A DNA stretch of 64,000 nucleotides from Albugo candida (Eukaryota; Oomycota; Peronosporomycetes; Albuginales; Albuginaceae), in contig CAJNAR010000187.1 in assembly GCA_905220665.1 (NCBI GenBank), forward strand, positions 115,001 to 179,000, given 5' to 3'. A program made the position numbers and the translations under genes. Positions 45,771-57,809 of the stretch are shown piece by piece. Position 1 is the stretch's first letter; each line of letters begins with the position of its first letter. The notes beneath the pieces are model-generated. The model ran no database searches, was not told the origin of the DNA, and saw only the letters and a list, made by a program, of their open reading frames with translations.

Positions 45771-46131
45771 TCAATAGATGGAATAAAGTACAAGGATAAA
45801 GGATATCGAGTCTGTCCATACGCTTCTGGCCTAGAAACGCTAACATTCAACGGCACCATCTCCACATAGAGTCCAAACTGATGGAAACAAATTTCCTTTA
45901 TCACTTCAGCTTCATAAATTTCTCTCCTTGAGGTGATAAAACGTTGGCCTCATGGGTTCACACGATAGAACCCATGTATGGATGCTACTAGTTGAAAGCA
46001 CAATGATGACGACGAAACGCCGAATCGTGTCTAAACATGGGATCATATATTGTGATGCTTTCCGTTACCGGAATGAAATATTATCCTGCTATTTCAGGTG
46101 AAACTATTACAAATCTATGTTAAAATTTACT

Positions 46132-46890
46132 TCATAGAGTTAAACGACTATGCTGCAAGTATTCGTTCATATTTTTTTGACGCTGCTTCGATGAAAGCTG
46201 AAAATTCTGCGACAACGGACTCAGTTCCGATAGTCTAAAATAAACAATCGAATGACATATACACAGAATGAACCAAACCTTGTTTGTTACCTTTATATTT
46301 GGGGCGTGATCGTGTTGTTTTTTCACAAAGCTATTGCGGAAAAGCTTTCCGCGACCAATGATTGTTGATGTTCCTTTATTAAACGATGTTGCAGAAAGGG
46401 ACCTCATCCATTCCCGAGTAAGTCGACTACGTTTATGATGCTCGCAAACTTTTCCAGCTATCAACAGCGAGCAGATCGGTCTGAATCAATAATTTCTTGT
46501 AGATAATGATATCTATCTGAAAATCACTAATATGCCTATCGACTTTGCTTTAAGGGTGCGATTGCGACCATCCCGAACGAATTAAGCTTACTCGAGCTTC
46601 TGCCTCAGGTGGGTTTCCAATGTTTCAAAACATGTTATTAAACAAATCTACTTTGTTTGTGCTTGCATCAAATTTGTCGAATAGCTACAAAAAATCTGAA
46701 TTAGGATACCTTGTGCACTGAGTACACGCATGTCATGGATAAGAACTGTGATGGTGCTAAAAACCAATCCTGACATCCGCACGCAAGTCCCCATGCAACA
46801 CATTGCTTCGTTTGTTTTGACACTATCACACTTACTTGCACCGATGCCTCATGTAGCTGATTTAACATTTCCGTCATAAAGATCATCCGT
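46132..46890 (-). pseudogene. Possible intron-containing gene relic
   Basis: On the minus strand the frame at 46464-46290 reads EHHKRSRLTREWMRSLSATS, then FRNSFVKKQHDHAPNIK, followed by GTAACAAACAAGG... to TTTATTTTAG, a plausible intron of about 60 bp. After it comes TIGTESVVAEFSAFIEAASK and KYERILAA, ending in TAG. Upstream (46886-46700) two more stretches with GTAAGT...TTTTTAG and GTATCC...TTTGTAG look like introns around TITVLIHDMRVLSAQ, but phases do not join cleanly. Function unknown. Confidence 0.4.
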
Positions 46891-47674
46891 TCTCCACCAA
46901 CTGTTATGAATCACATAAGATAGTGTATCCCCCAAATTAGGAACATTCAAAGAAATCTAAATTGCAACCCATGAACTCTAATTAGCCGTATTCAGCCAAA
47001 GCTGTCTGTGGTAAGCTTCTCGAATGCACAAATTAAATGAGAGATGTCTTGTTCCCAACGCGTTGTGATTTCTGTGAGAGCAACCACCAAAACGTAGTCC
47101 GCGCATCGATTCTTGCGACCAGAAATCTCTAATCGGCATAGAGCCATGAAAACATGTACCCATTCAACTGATCGAATGGAGTCATCACCAATAGAAGCCT
47201 ACCCTGACGTTCCAGACACGGGTTCACCTGGATCAAACCTCTTTCTAGAATTTGATACAAAAAAGATTCATTAGCTCACCAAACTGGATTAATTTGCACG
47301 TTCCTGGATGCTCTACCCAGTGGTTTGAACCTGAGGATCCTTAGCAACCGGTTAATTATTGCCAGACAACTTTGTGCATTGGTCGAGATGGTATGTGTAC
47401 TTTACTGTTGATTTGCTAAAATGACGATTATCTTGCAGATCGATAATCGTGTAGAATAAGGTAGTGTGTTACACTTACGAGACGAATTTGTCGAATTGAG
47501 AATGAGGAATAAGAATCGACCGCCATTAGAAGTAGCTAATTATAGTCAATGTATAATAGACCATATCGCTTCGTTTCTTTTAGAGAGCTGTCTTAAAGCT
47601 GACAGGATCGCAAAAAGTCAGGGCACATCAACAGCAAACTGAAGTAAAGTCAGATGAAATCGGAAAAGATGGTG

Positions 47675-47996
47675 ATAATATTCGACTATAACGCGTGGGC
47701 TGTGGCTTGAGCCAAAAGATCTTTCTGGGGACCTCGTCTTTGCCAACAATTTTTGGGCGGTGATCAATCCTTACTCACCTGAAATTGTTTCGAAAGGTGC
47801 TGGGAATGTGATCGCATTAGATTACAATATCTTGCGTTTCCGTTTCCAGGGGTACCGTCTCATTATGCGGTGTTATATGGATACAGTGATTGCAACTATA
47901 TGCCACATGCTCTATGAATGCTGGATAAAGATGCGGTTTAGCAACAGCAATTTCGCTTTGATAAAAGTATACAGTGAATCGAGGATTTCTATGTAA
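47675..47996 (+). pseudogene. Unrecognised open frame
   Basis: Open for about 106 codons without an initial Met: RGLWLEPKDLSGDLVFANNF, WAVINPYSPEIVSKGAGNVI, ALDYNILRFRFQGYRL, to TAA at about 47996. It reads like protein but I recognise no family. It could be an exon. Confidence 0.35.
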
Positions 47997-47999
47997 TTC

Positions 48000-49240
48000 C
48001 ACCATCATACGATGCTTTATATTGTTTGATAATTGAATTAGTTTTTTGTTTCATTACTTCTAAACCACATTTGCTTGTGTACACTAAGGCGTCTATTACC
48101 TTCACTTGCTAATACAGTTGCATCAACTTCTAGTATTACACCTCCCTAACTCCATATAGAATATCTAGCTATACTTACGTTCTATCATGACCAAGAAAAT
48201 AAGGCTCTTAGATCTGTTTGGTGCGCTTATTCAGTGCGTTGAAGCTTTGTCTCAAAATGCGACATTGACATATTTGTGCTCGCTTTATAGCAATAAAATC
48301 TAGGACACCGCAACTAGATGTCAAGACATCATCCGTATCAGCACAACTTACAAACAAATTTGCAACACAAAGTACCTGACCATCAGATAAACCCCAATCT
48401 TGGTGCGCGAAAAATATTAAATATGCAGTGTGAAGGTTGCAAGTAAAGTGTGATATTACAAAGTCAGGGTTAGATGCACCTAACGCGTCAAATCGTATCG
48501 AATTATACGAGAAGCAATATATCTGCTTGATACATTCTTATCATTGCATTCCCAGAAAGAATGATTGTCTGGGAGATATAACACGTGGGTTTGCCCAAAT
48601 ACGTGATTCTTCAATATTTTTTAGTTCGTAGTGAGTCATTTTGATCGATAGAGATACTTAATCACGAACAACACACTGTCTCCTAGTCATCAACAGCCAA
48701 AACTGTCTACGAACCAAGCAAGATCGTATTAGATTGCAACATTGGCAATAAATCTATCAAGTTCTGGCCTTGTAATCATACAACAATTAGGATGATAAAC
48801 TATAAACGTAAGTCTATTTTCTTTGTACTGTAAACCCAATTTGCTTATGCATTTTCCACACATTTCACAACACGTACTTGAGCACAGAAGCATGGAAGTT
48901 AGTCATAAAGAGTTGCCGATCCAATCACAACTCTCCATACCGACAGACAATACAAGTTGAACATTCAACTACCATCATCTTATACTTCTTCGGCGCCTAT
49001 TGAAAAAAGAGCAATCTCAGAGCTCAGGTGACAAGCTATTTATACAGAAGTCAATGGCAAGCGATTTCACACCTCTCGGCAAGGTCATAATGAGTGAAGT
49101 AACCTCTTAGAAGCAGGGGAATCCACACTATTAGCGTGACAATTGATCGGACGGGATCCTGGCAAGAAGAGAAGCGCGGAAACGCTAATTGGATGCATTG
49201 TTTAGATGGGAATGACAGCAGAGACTAAGGTGGGGATTTT
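48000..49240. other. AT-rich stretch without supported gene
   Basis: Only short anonymous frames. Nothing recognised on either strand. Confidence 0.4.
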
Positions 49241-49503
49241 TTACTAGAAATCGATGCCGACATTATTTTTGAAGAAAAACGCACGGACTATAGTATGAAT
49301 GATGAAAATAAATCCCAATTCGATCCTATCATCAAACCTGACGGACTCATAAGACGATATAGGAACGATGGTCAGGGATCGATGTCGTCTCCGTTTTTTC
49401 TCCGTCGCACGTACAGTCATCGAACACGAATCATGAGGAAAGTAATAATTCGGAAGTTACTGCTGCAATGAAAGTCTTGAAACGGAAACGCGAGCGTTGG
49501 GAG

Positions 49504-49701
49504 GGCTAGAAATCGTACAAAAGATAACACACAAAGACGTCCTGTTCAAAAGGTATATTGAGAACTCCCTAGCAACCTATCTCATGTTTCTCTTGCGACC
49601 TTTCACTGTCTACGGCTCTTCACGGGATCGTTGTCTTCCATCAGTGAAGATTTTCAACTTCCCGTCGCTGTATTCAGTAGATGACGATGCGGTTTCCAAC
49701 A
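49504..49701 (-). repeat. E3 3' LTR
   Basis: 198 bp. Start eroded to GGCTAG; end GGTTTCCAACA. Same length as its partner. Confidence 0.88.
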
Positions 49702-50390
49702 CGCCCTCCTCCAAAGTTAGTCCATCACTTTGGAAAGGTGTAGTTTGGTCATACCGATCATTGAGCTCAATCTTTCGAGTCTTTCACTGGAAAGAGGCTT
49801 TGTCATGATGTCTGATGGATTTAAGTCAGTCTTTACTTCCATAACTCTGCATTACCTTTTGCCACTTGATCTCGGACGCAATGCCAACACACTTCAATGT
49901 GTATTGTTCTGTGGCTGTATGTAGGATTCGTTGCCATAACATAGGCCACTTGATTGTCAATCTTTATGTGGAAAAGAGGCTTGACGTTTGAGAAAACTTG
50001 TAGTAAAACGTTCTGGAGCCCTGTCTTTCCATACAAGCTTCGCATACCGCGACATATTCTGCCTCTTCAATCGACTAGGCCACGATGCTTTGCCGTCTGG
50101 AAGCCCATGATACTGCACCTCCAGCAAGGCAGTGCACGAAAACGGTAACGCTTCTTAATGTGTCGGGGTCATTTTCTCAGTCAGAGTCACAGTAGCCATC
50201 GACAGTTGAAATAGATTGCTGTACTTCTGTTATATTTCGAGAGTCTCCAATTCCTTGTGTCGTCGTGCCAATCAGTTACCTAAGGACTCTTTCCCGGCCC
50301 CGATGTGCTGCTGCGTAGCATTTTGCACGTAGTGGCTTAATTGTCCAACAGGATATGCGAGGTCAGGTCTGCTACAAGTCGTGAGATTCA
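49702..50390 (-). pseudogene. E3 RNase H, degraded
   Basis: Minus-strand pieces: NLTTCSRPDLAYPVGQLSHY, a CDSDWENDPDTLRSVT segment (first Asp), EEAEYVAVCEA (Glu), and KIDNQVAYVMATNPTYSHRT with HIEVCWHCVRDQVAKG (49833-50045). These follow the copia RNase H order with several stops and shifts. The last catalytic Asp could not be placed. Confidence 0.72.
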
Positions 50391-51000
50391 TCAACGACCC
50401 GACGAGCTCTCGGTATCGAAATTCTTTCCATTTGCGGGTATTTGTTTTCTTTGTTTCATATCTATGTCCATCACAGTCACGCGTGTGTTGGTCTCCGTCA
50501 GAATTCTACTCGGGTGAGCATTGCCGAAATTAAAGCGCTCAATAATTTCTCGACAACACTTTGTCTGGTGGATCTTTATGGAATGTACGTTCTGTTCCAC
50601 CTCCACATCCAAGTACGCGTTCAATAGACCTTGGCCTTTCAACCCATAACACGTGTCCAGCAACTCAAACATCTTGATCTTGAAATCTAGATTTTTGGTT
50701 GCGCAGAAAATGTCATCCACGTACAGAAGTACAATCGTGAATTCGCCGTCATGGTCTTAGAAGTAGAGGCATGGTTCTATCGCAGATTGCATAAATCTAT
50801 AATCAACAACTCAGCGATTCACTTCGTTGTTCCACTCTCTTCGAGATTGACGTAATCCATAGAGTGCTTTGGCAATGATGTAGACCATCCCTTTGTTTTT
50901 GCAAGGATAGCCTTCGACTTCCTCCAGAAATTGCTTGATATTCAGGGGGCATGGAGATAGGCGGTTTTGATGTCCTTTTCCTGTAATCCACGCTGCCCAC
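50391..51000 (-). pseudogene. E3 reverse transcriptase
   Basis: Pieces on the minus strand: EKDIKTAYLHAP (first catalytic Asp), VEGYPCKNKGMVYIIAKALY, GLRQSRREWNNEVNR, and EFTIVLLYVDDIFCATKN with an intact YVDD, followed by LLDTCYGLKGQGLLNAYLDV and FNFGNAHPSRILTETNT. Frame changes occur between the pieces. Confidence 0.8.
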
Positions 51001-51199
51001 GACGATCCATGTTTGATGTCTTGAATGTTGAATACACTTTGTAATGCTCTAATTCCACAAGTTCATTTTCTACTCCATTCTTAGACAGCAGATAAAGTTT
51101 CAATTAAGCAGCTTTCAGTGACTTCGCATTTATCTCGGTGCGTTTCCTTTCGCGCATCCGTCGAATTTCCACCCCCCTCGGACCTCGATGTCCAATTGG

Positions 51200-51922
51200 T
51201 TAATTGTAGGGGATTGCTAATTGTTGCTTGGTAATGTGATCCGTTTCAATTTCGCGTTCGTTCTTTGGTGCAATGAGAAAGTTTTGTTTTTGCTCATCGT
51301 CTTGCGAGTTGTCTACGATTTCTTCAACTGTAGCCAGATCTGTGACGTGATCCGCTGACTCGGCTTCCCAATTCTCGAGATTGCTACCAGTTCTACTGCT
51401 AGCAATATCATTGTCAAAACCTTCTCTGACCTCTACTTCCCAATCTGAACATGTAGCAGCTTGGGTATCCTGTTCAGCCTGCAGACTTGCCGTAACTTCA
51501 CCAACAAACTCATGGGTTTTGCTTTCCAGCGCTTCGTTGAAATCACTGTTTACAGGAACGGCACTGTTGCTCAGTATGTCTTCCGAAACGAGTTTCTCTT
51601 CACTATCAAGATCATCCGGTGGTTTCTCCACCTCTTGCTCTTCGCCTAATATTGTTCCCATGCAACTTTTTGTTGATTCCATGTCGACATCGTCGCAACA
51701 CTGCTTATCGGCGGTGTCACAGTTGGCTAGTTGGTGGAATACGTCTTGGTTTTCCTCAATATGATTGACCAGTTCCCCCTCTTCGATGAAGTCATCAAAT
51801 GCCTGTAACCATCTCGTGGCTTCATTTGAATATGTGGATGCATGACGGTCCTTGTACTTTATTGATTCATTGATTTTCACATCTGAAACGAATCCCTTCT
51901 TGTGTTCGGTTGGGAAGTACAC
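51200..51922 (-). pseudogene. E3 acidic linker
   Basis: One uninterrupted 240-codon frame, the longest in the right half. It is very rich in Asp, Glu and Ser (EEGELVNHIEENQDVFHQLA, DVDMESTKS, EEKLVSEDILSNSA). Position between integrase and RT identifies it as the variable copia linker, not a host gene. The starting Met is unlikely to be used. Confidence 0.75.
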
Positions 51923-53290
51923 GTTCTAACCCACAATGTCTTCGCAGTAGCCTAACAAGATCCAATTCTGCAGTTCATCCTCATTTTTTTCTTTTTGAGA
52001 CGAGAATATGACAATAAGTCAAGGACCCAGAAACTCGCAGGTGATGGATGTCCAGATTAGAGCCAAACAGGGTCTCGTATGGTGTACATGCTGCACCTTT
52101 GCAGTACACATGATTTTTGATGTAAATTGCATTCTCTTATGCGTGCACCCAGAACGACTTCGGAAATCCAGATTGATGCATCATTGTCATCATCATTCTG
52201 ATCAATATCTGAAGTGTTCGCTCTAACAGGTTAAGCTGAGACGCGTTTGGCCCAACGTTGCTGTGCACTTTGCCATTTCTGGTATACCAGTCCTCCATTG
52301 CTCCATTGTTCCATTGCAGAACTCTTGTCCTTTATCGGTCAGGAGTTGTCGCACCAAATTTTCCTGTTGCTCGTTTTGGTCGAGTTCATGGGCATGTTGT
52401 AGCTCTGCCTACTTGATAAAATGTTTCAAGTGCTCCTTTACTTCGCCTTCGATCTTAGACTTTAACATGAAAGACTTCACGTAGCGTGAATATCCGTCCA
52501 TGACCACGGGAACAGCAGAATATGGCGAGCCATTGTTTATTCCGGGAATAATCAGGTCTGCAAAGATAATGTCATTTAATCTCGTCATTTCCCTGTCGAT
52601 AGCTTTTCGAAATGTTTTCCTTCGTTACTTCCCAAAGTGGCAATCCGCACAATCTAGTTTTCTCCGGCGCTTGAGCATGATGCCTTTGGCCGTCTCCCGA
52701 TGAACCATTAGCCGAATATATTCGGGGCAGATGTGCCCAAGTCTCTCTTGCCGGACGTCAATGTCTGCGAGGCCATCTGTAGTAGCAAAGTTCGCAGAAA
52801 CTTGCTTCTCTCCTTTTAGCTTCTTGCCTCTCGGCTGATCTTTCTTGTTTGCGTCATTGCCAATATTATGAGCAGTAAACGTCCATAGATTACTGTTGTA
52901 TTGTGGTCAGATTACTCTTGTCCCATACTTTATCATTCCAAATGATTGGTTTTCATTAGTGCATGTCATTTCGAAAACTTGATCCATTGCTAGGCCAGGT
53001 GAGAATAAATTGCAGCCAGCTGTTGGGACATATAATTCGTCTTCCACAAGTAAGAACACCATTTGTTCGTCAATCATCACTGAAAGATGGATAGTTCCAA
53101 ATCCTTTTGCTTTAGCTTTGACACCATCAACAAAGCCTGAAATATTTGGATTCTACTCGCTATCATCCATACTTTGTAGTGTCATAAAATATTCCTTGCA
53201 CGCTGTGATATGTATATTCGATTCCGAGCCAAAGTACCATTGACAAGCTTCATATCCTTTATTTTTTTAAGAGGTTTGCAACTTATCCCA
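51923..53290 (-). pseudogene. E3 protease and integrase, heavily degraded
   Basis: Near 52040-52210 the minus strand reads HQSGFPKSFWVHA, then a stop, and ENAIYIKNHVYCKGAACTPY, ETLFGSNLDIHHLRVSG, the end of a copia integrase (compare SPYETLYGSKPDLSYFRVF in E2). The catalytic core and the protease should lie at 52250-53290 but were not traced residue by residue. Confidence 0.6.
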
Positions 53291-54294
53291 TCACAACTTC
53301 GCGCATTTGTGCATTTTTACGATCATCATCTGAATTTTCTTTGACTTCATGAGTCGCCACCTTTTGTTCACCTGAACGAGCATGATTTGATTTTCCGTTT
53401 TATATTCCTTCCAAATTGGACAATCAGGTTTGAAATGATCTCCACCGCAATGAAAGCAGCCACCAGTTCCAATTCTTGCTCCTTGTTTTCTATCAGCATG
53501 ATTATATGTCTTCTTGCCGTGCTCAGTTTCGCCTTGCTTATACTGGTCTTTTTTCCGCTGCTTATTTCCGAAAGCATGGTTTCCGCAGTCTTCGTTTCTT
53601 GATTCTGCGGTAATTATCATCTCTCGAAGCAGTTCCAGAGTGTATTTTGCCATGTTCGTGCTGAATAACACTTTACGAGTCAATTCATCATAGCACGCCT
53701 GTGACGGAACACTTTCTAACATGCGATCTACCATCTACAATTCATTGACGGGTGATCCTAAATCTGCAAGCTGATTGTTGATATCGGAAAGTTTGTAGAG
53801 ATGGCCTCGTACGTTTCTTTTTCCACGCAGATGAGTCCTGTGTAGCTCGCCCTGCAAGCGATACAGCTTCTGCGCAGTCATAGCAGGATTTTTCTTGCCC
53901 TCGTAGATTGATACAAGCTCAGCGCACATCTCCGTGCCGGTACTTATCATGATCAATTGTTTCGCAAGTTTCGTTGAGAGTGATCCTTGGATGAAAAGTT
54001 TGATTTGTCTTGCTTTTTCTTAAATTCGCCCTTTTCTTCGTCGTTCCAGCTTACGTCTTGGCACTTTCCGCCAATAGCTATCTGGTCTAATAAGCTTTCC
54101 TCGGTCGCATTCATCATGGCTTGCTTGTAAAACGTCCAGTCATTTCCATTCCAGTGTATGGGAGTCCCCACCTGTCCAATCTTTGAATCATTGTGTTTAT
54201 CTCCGTCACTCTCGGACTCTAATGATAAGGACATTTGCCTTGGGTGTCGAAGCGGTCGCGTAGCACCGCGTAGTTTCTGGGTATTTGAGCTCAT
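53291..54294 (-). pseudogene. E3 gag with zinc knuckle
   Basis: Starts at ATG 54294 (MSSNTQKL) inside the primer-binding site. Frames 53953-54294, 53735-53956 and 53291-53734 follow in order: IHWNGNDWTFYKQAMMNATE, then QKLYRLQGELHRTHLRGKRN, then MLESVPSQACYDELTRKVLF and GCFHCGGDHFKPDC, a CX2CX4HX4C knuckle. It is a more distant gag type than those of E1 and E2. Confidence 0.82.
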
Positions 54295-54299
54295 AACCC
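54287..54299 (-). promoter_or_regulatory. E3 primer-binding site overlapping gag start
   Basis: GGGTTATGAGCTC on the element strand, next to the 5' LTR. It matches the anticodon arm of initiator tRNA-Met; the ATG inside starts gag. Confidence 0.75.
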
Positions 54300-54497
54300 T
54301 GTTAGAAACCCTACAAAAGATAACACACAAAGACTTGATTTTTAAAAGGTATATTGAGAGGCCCCTACCAACCTTTCCTATTTTGCTCTTTCGACCTTTC
54401 ACTGTCCACGACTCTTCACGGGATAATGGTCTTCCATCGGTGAAGATCTTCAACTCACCGTAGCTGTATTCAGTAGATGTAGAATCGGTTTCTAACA
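54300..54497 (-). repeat. E3 5' LTR
   Basis: 198 bp with perfect 11-bp inverted ends TGTTAGAAACC / GGTTTCTAACA. Confidence 0.93.
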
Positions 54498-55145
54498 GGG
54501 AGAAAATCAGAATAAGCCTAAATGGAATAGATAGCAATTCAACGGATCGAACAGTGAGTTAGAAAGTTGATTCAGGAAATTTATACGCGATGAAGGACTT
54601 TGTCAGACTATACAACACAGCAATCTGGAAGTACCGTAGAGAATCGGGATATTTCGACAACTGGGAAATGCAAACTATCTGGACACATAATGTGGAATGT
54701 TCGCTTTTTGGTCCATCACCGACAGAAATGACTTTCGCCTTTCATATTTTTTGATTCATTACGGACATAAATGTTTTTGCCTTTCATATTCACATTTCGA
54801 GAATGCCGGAAGTGTGCTTCAGAAATTTGGGAGTAAGAAAACTTCCATCCAAGGTTAGCCTGTTGTCGAAGCTCGCATACTCAGCTTTATGATCTTACGT
54901 GAAAGTCGGGAGATGTATTCGCATGTGATATTCACGTCCAAATAGACAAACGGGAAATCTAGATTTCATTCGGAAATTCATATTCTATAGTGTGAACGAT
55001 GAGAAAATATTTAAAAAAATTCTGAAATGAGGAAAAGTAATGTTGAAGTGCTGTACGTGTGGTGGAATCTCCGGCATTAGGAGCGAGTGTTTCCTTTACG
55101 TATGGTGCATCCGATGGTGTAATACAATCACGATTACAATAAAGT

Positions 55146-55836
55146 TTGATTAATGACCCAGTGAAAATATTTGAAGACGAAACAGTATCAGAGCACGTTG
55201 GAAAAGTCACGAACCTGATGCTGATGTCGATGAAAGACCGTATCCACTTTGTCCCAACCAATACGATCAAGAGAGATGGTTTCGTGCTACTGATTCTTGC
55301 AGGGATTTACAAAGAATTCGACTATCAGTGCATAACGTTTACTCACGAAAGAAAGGATACGATCAGCCTCCATTGAATCCCAATATTCGATTGCTCAATT
55401 TGGTGGCACTTGAATGAAATCTACGGCACACATCAATTCGTTGTTTGCTTTTGTTTATCACGCAAACAAATCGAAACACCGGAAGAGTGGATAAGTCGAA
55501 GACAAGATGGATGGTTTGTCTCCACCCAGTGGCAGAATATCAACGACTGGGATTTATTTTTGTCATCAAGAAACTGTCAGTATCATACAACAAAACCGTT
55601 TTTCATCCGAAAGTAGAGAAATCATCACTTGGCGCTCATTGAAAATGTCCGAAATTTCGATTCAGTCCAGCATACTCAGAATTATAGATTGTGCCGTCGA
55701 GATTGTCGGGAAGAAGACACTTTTCATTCCGTACGTTTACCTCCACGATCTTGATTACCTGTCGTTCAATGGCAACATCCATCAACTAAAGTGTGCCAGC
55801 TCGATCCAGTCTACCAAACTATTGAATGGATGGTAA
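55146..55836 (+). pseudogene. Unrecognised decayed gene, plus strand
   Basis: Frame 55146-55376 reads MINDPVKIFEDETVSEHVGK, VTNLMLMSMKDRIHFVPTNT, FVLLILAGIYKEFDYQCITF. It is followed in other frames by RKQIETPEEWISRRQDGWFV and SIQSSILRIIDCAVEIVGKK, TLFIPYVYLHDLDYLSFNGN, ending at 55836. The order on one strand suggests a single gene with frame changes or introns. Not recognised. Confidence 0.42.
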
Positions 55837-56040
55837 TTTTTCGAATCTGAACTGATTCAACTGAAATCCAATCGCGATCCTGCAAACGCCAATAGCGCTG
55901 GTATATCACCTCAATTACATACTCTCGAGCCACGAAATCCAATAGCTAAAAAACGAAATCACCTAAAAAGAAAAGTTAACGAGTACGATTAAAAAAAATC
56001 GTTTCTCTTAGATTCATTGGTCTGGTTAGGAGGGAAAAGA

Positions 56041-56520
56041 TCACAGTATCAGGACAACGCAGCAGCGGAATTTCTTGGCATTGCAAATGAACACAAAACG
56101 CGAGACTCGCTCAATACACTCATATGCATGTACTCGAAAGAAACAATAATCAAATTGTAGTGCTTGTGAGCGCCAACGGTATCGGAGATTGAGACAACCA
56201 CTATCATAGTCGTCTCGAAAATACGCATATCTCTCAATTCGTTCACATGATCCACTATTGGCGTATTTGCATTTGATGACTCTAGCAGGTAATCCAAGTT
56301 TTAAAAGCAAGTACTTTGGATAAAGTCTGCTATGAAGTTGGCGCCTCCGTTCTCGTATACTGCAGTAATGGATGGGATCGAGAACCGTAGCGTGTGGTCT
56401 TAGAACAGCTGATTGTCGGTTTATTAAGAAAGAATGGTGCTCATTTGGCCACAAAATTGCGGATTGAATCATTGTCGGGGAGGACATCTCATATTGACCG
56501 AGTGAACGATAATCAGTCAT
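56041..56520 (-). pseudogene. Unrecognised open frame, minus strand
   Basis: An uninterrupted 159-codon frame (MTDYRSLGQYEMSSPTMIQS at its start). From about 56297 a second frame reads more like protein (DYLLESSNANTPIVDHVNEL, RDMRIFETTMIVVVSISDTV), so a frameshift in the middle is likely. No family recognised. Confidence 0.4.
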
Positions 56521-56617
56521 GATCTATTTTTTGGATTGTGTGTGGTGAATGGCACGACCATCTTTCACTTGCTTTAAGTTCAACGAAAACTTCTTCTTGT
56601 ATATAGCTTCTGCTCTC

Positions 56618-57476
56618 ATGTCAGGGCTTTTTCAAACATTCTTTCACAATTCCGAGCGAGAGTATAATTCTTGGGAACGAACCGAATCTGTTTAGACGCC
56701 TGTATCGGAATGGTCCATGCCATCTCGCAGACTAGCACCAATCGAGTTCTCTAATCTCAAGCCAACTTTCAACCGCAAGGTCTTCTGTGACGCAATGAAT
56801 TTTGTCTGGGGTCTTTTCAGCACCCCAAGTAAGTGAAAATCATGTCGAAGGTTGTTCCATGACAATATTAATGGCGAATTCGGAGCCGATCAGCTCTCCA
56901 AAGCGAGTGAAGGCGAGAATTCATTTAACGAAGGCTTGGACATGGAAATGCGATAAGAAGTAGACGGAATTCATGATTGTGACAAAAGTCGAGACAAATC
57001 AGTATTTTCAGAATGTTCCGACATGAAGAATGATGACTGGTCTGCCTCTAGAGTGAATTTCGTCAATGTCGATCAACTAGGTGATGCACCTGACTCACCC
57101 GCACAATCACCTTCTGCGTCCATAATTGGCGATTTACCCGATATTGACAGCATAATGGTCTAACGATGTCGTTCTGGAGAGGAAGAACGGAAGTGTCAGC
57201 GGTCGGAAGGTCGTTGATATTCTTAAGGCATTGCAAATGGTACCTGGTCAAAGTCGTATCAAGTATCCCTAACATCACTTAAGTGAAAGTGTCGCACGGG
57301 AATCACAACTCGAAGGAGAATTCGTTTCTCCAAACGAGATCATTGGACTTCACTCGATATCGGACGCAAAGTGTCATTCCGACAAAGCTTTGCGTACCAA
57401 ATTAATCAAAAGCATCAATAGCCAGTTGGATCCAATGGATAGAAATCATTTGCATCAAGTTCGATATCGAAGATAA
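56618..57476 (+). pseudogene. Unrecognised pseudogene, about 286 codons
   Basis: From ATG 56618: MSGLFQTFFHNSEREYNSWE, a TAG, MPSRRLAPIEFSNLKPTFNR, KVFCDAMNFVWGLFSTPSK, a TGA, LFHDNINGEFGADQLSKASE, a TAA, DKSVFSECSDMKNDDWSASR, DQLGDAPDSPAQSPSASIIG, DLPDIDSIM. A +1 shift at about 57160 continues as LERKNGSVSGRKVVDILKAL and, after a TAA, SESVARESQLEGEFVSPNEI, to TAA at 57474. The acidic, Ser-rich middle and clean length suggest a formerly real gene. Family unknown. Confidence 0.55.
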
Positions 57477-57554
57477 AATGAATACTGACAACCTACATAC
57501 GCACTTGTCCAGATTTTTTCCTACTAACACCTTCACTTGGCTTCCTTTCCGGCA

Positions 57555-57802
57555 TTAGACGACTTCGGTCGAAACCAGCGAGAAGATTTCGGCCATTCTA
57601 TGATGTGCATTCTCTAATGCTCGCTCAAAGCCATATCGATGATGCTACTCTACAATCGTATAACCTTAAACAAATTATAATCTGTAGAACCAGACGAATA
57701 AAGCAATTGTATCGTACGATGCGAAGAATTGGCGCACGGATGCTTGGCTCCTTCTTGAGTGTATTGAATCGACAAAAAGCGTTTCCTTCGGATCCCTTTT
57801 GA
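57555..57802 (+). pseudogene. Possible C-terminal exon relic
   Basis: GIRRLRSKPARRFRPFYDVH, SLMLAQSHIDDATLQSYNLK and RIKQLYRTMRRIGARMLGSF up to TGA at 57800; basic. It may belong to the relic upstream. Opposite-strand frames also exist here, so the call is weak. Confidence 0.33.
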
Positions 57803-57809
57803 TGTTTGC

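Larger units (their letters stand above)
49504..54497 (-). mobile_element. Ty1/copia retrotransposon E3, old but complete
   Basis: A 4994-bp minus-strand element. LTRs of 198 bp at 49504-49701 and 54300-54497. The right LTR shows TGTTAGAAACC and GGTTTCTAACA as inverted ends. GGGAG stands at 49499-49503 and 54498-54502 as target duplication. The LTRs differ at roughly 35 positions by hand alignment (about 82% identity), so this is the oldest copia of the window. The polypurine tract GGAGGAGGGCG lies next to the left LTR. All domains are degraded. Confidence 0.93.
49247..54754 (+). pseudogene. Host reading frame split by copia E3
   Basis: Left part 49247-49503: EIDADIIFEEKRTDYSMNDE, FDPIIKPDGLIRRYRNDGQ, then after a +1 shift SVFSPSHVQSSNTNHEESNN and VTAAMKVLKRKRERWE. 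Right part 54503-54754: KIRISLNGIDSNSTDRTVS, a TAG, then MKDFVRLYNTAIWKYRRESG and YFDNWEMQTIWTHNVECSLF. Removing E3 and one GGGAG copy joins ...RERWE and KIRIS in one frame. TTTTTACTAG just before the left part could be an intron acceptor. Family not recognised. E3 lies between the parts on the opposite strand. Confidence 0.5.

Noticed and set aside
51381..51764. 127-codon plus-strand frame rich in Ser and Leu
   Set aside because: It is the antisense of the acidic linker of copia E3; the sense frame explains the region.
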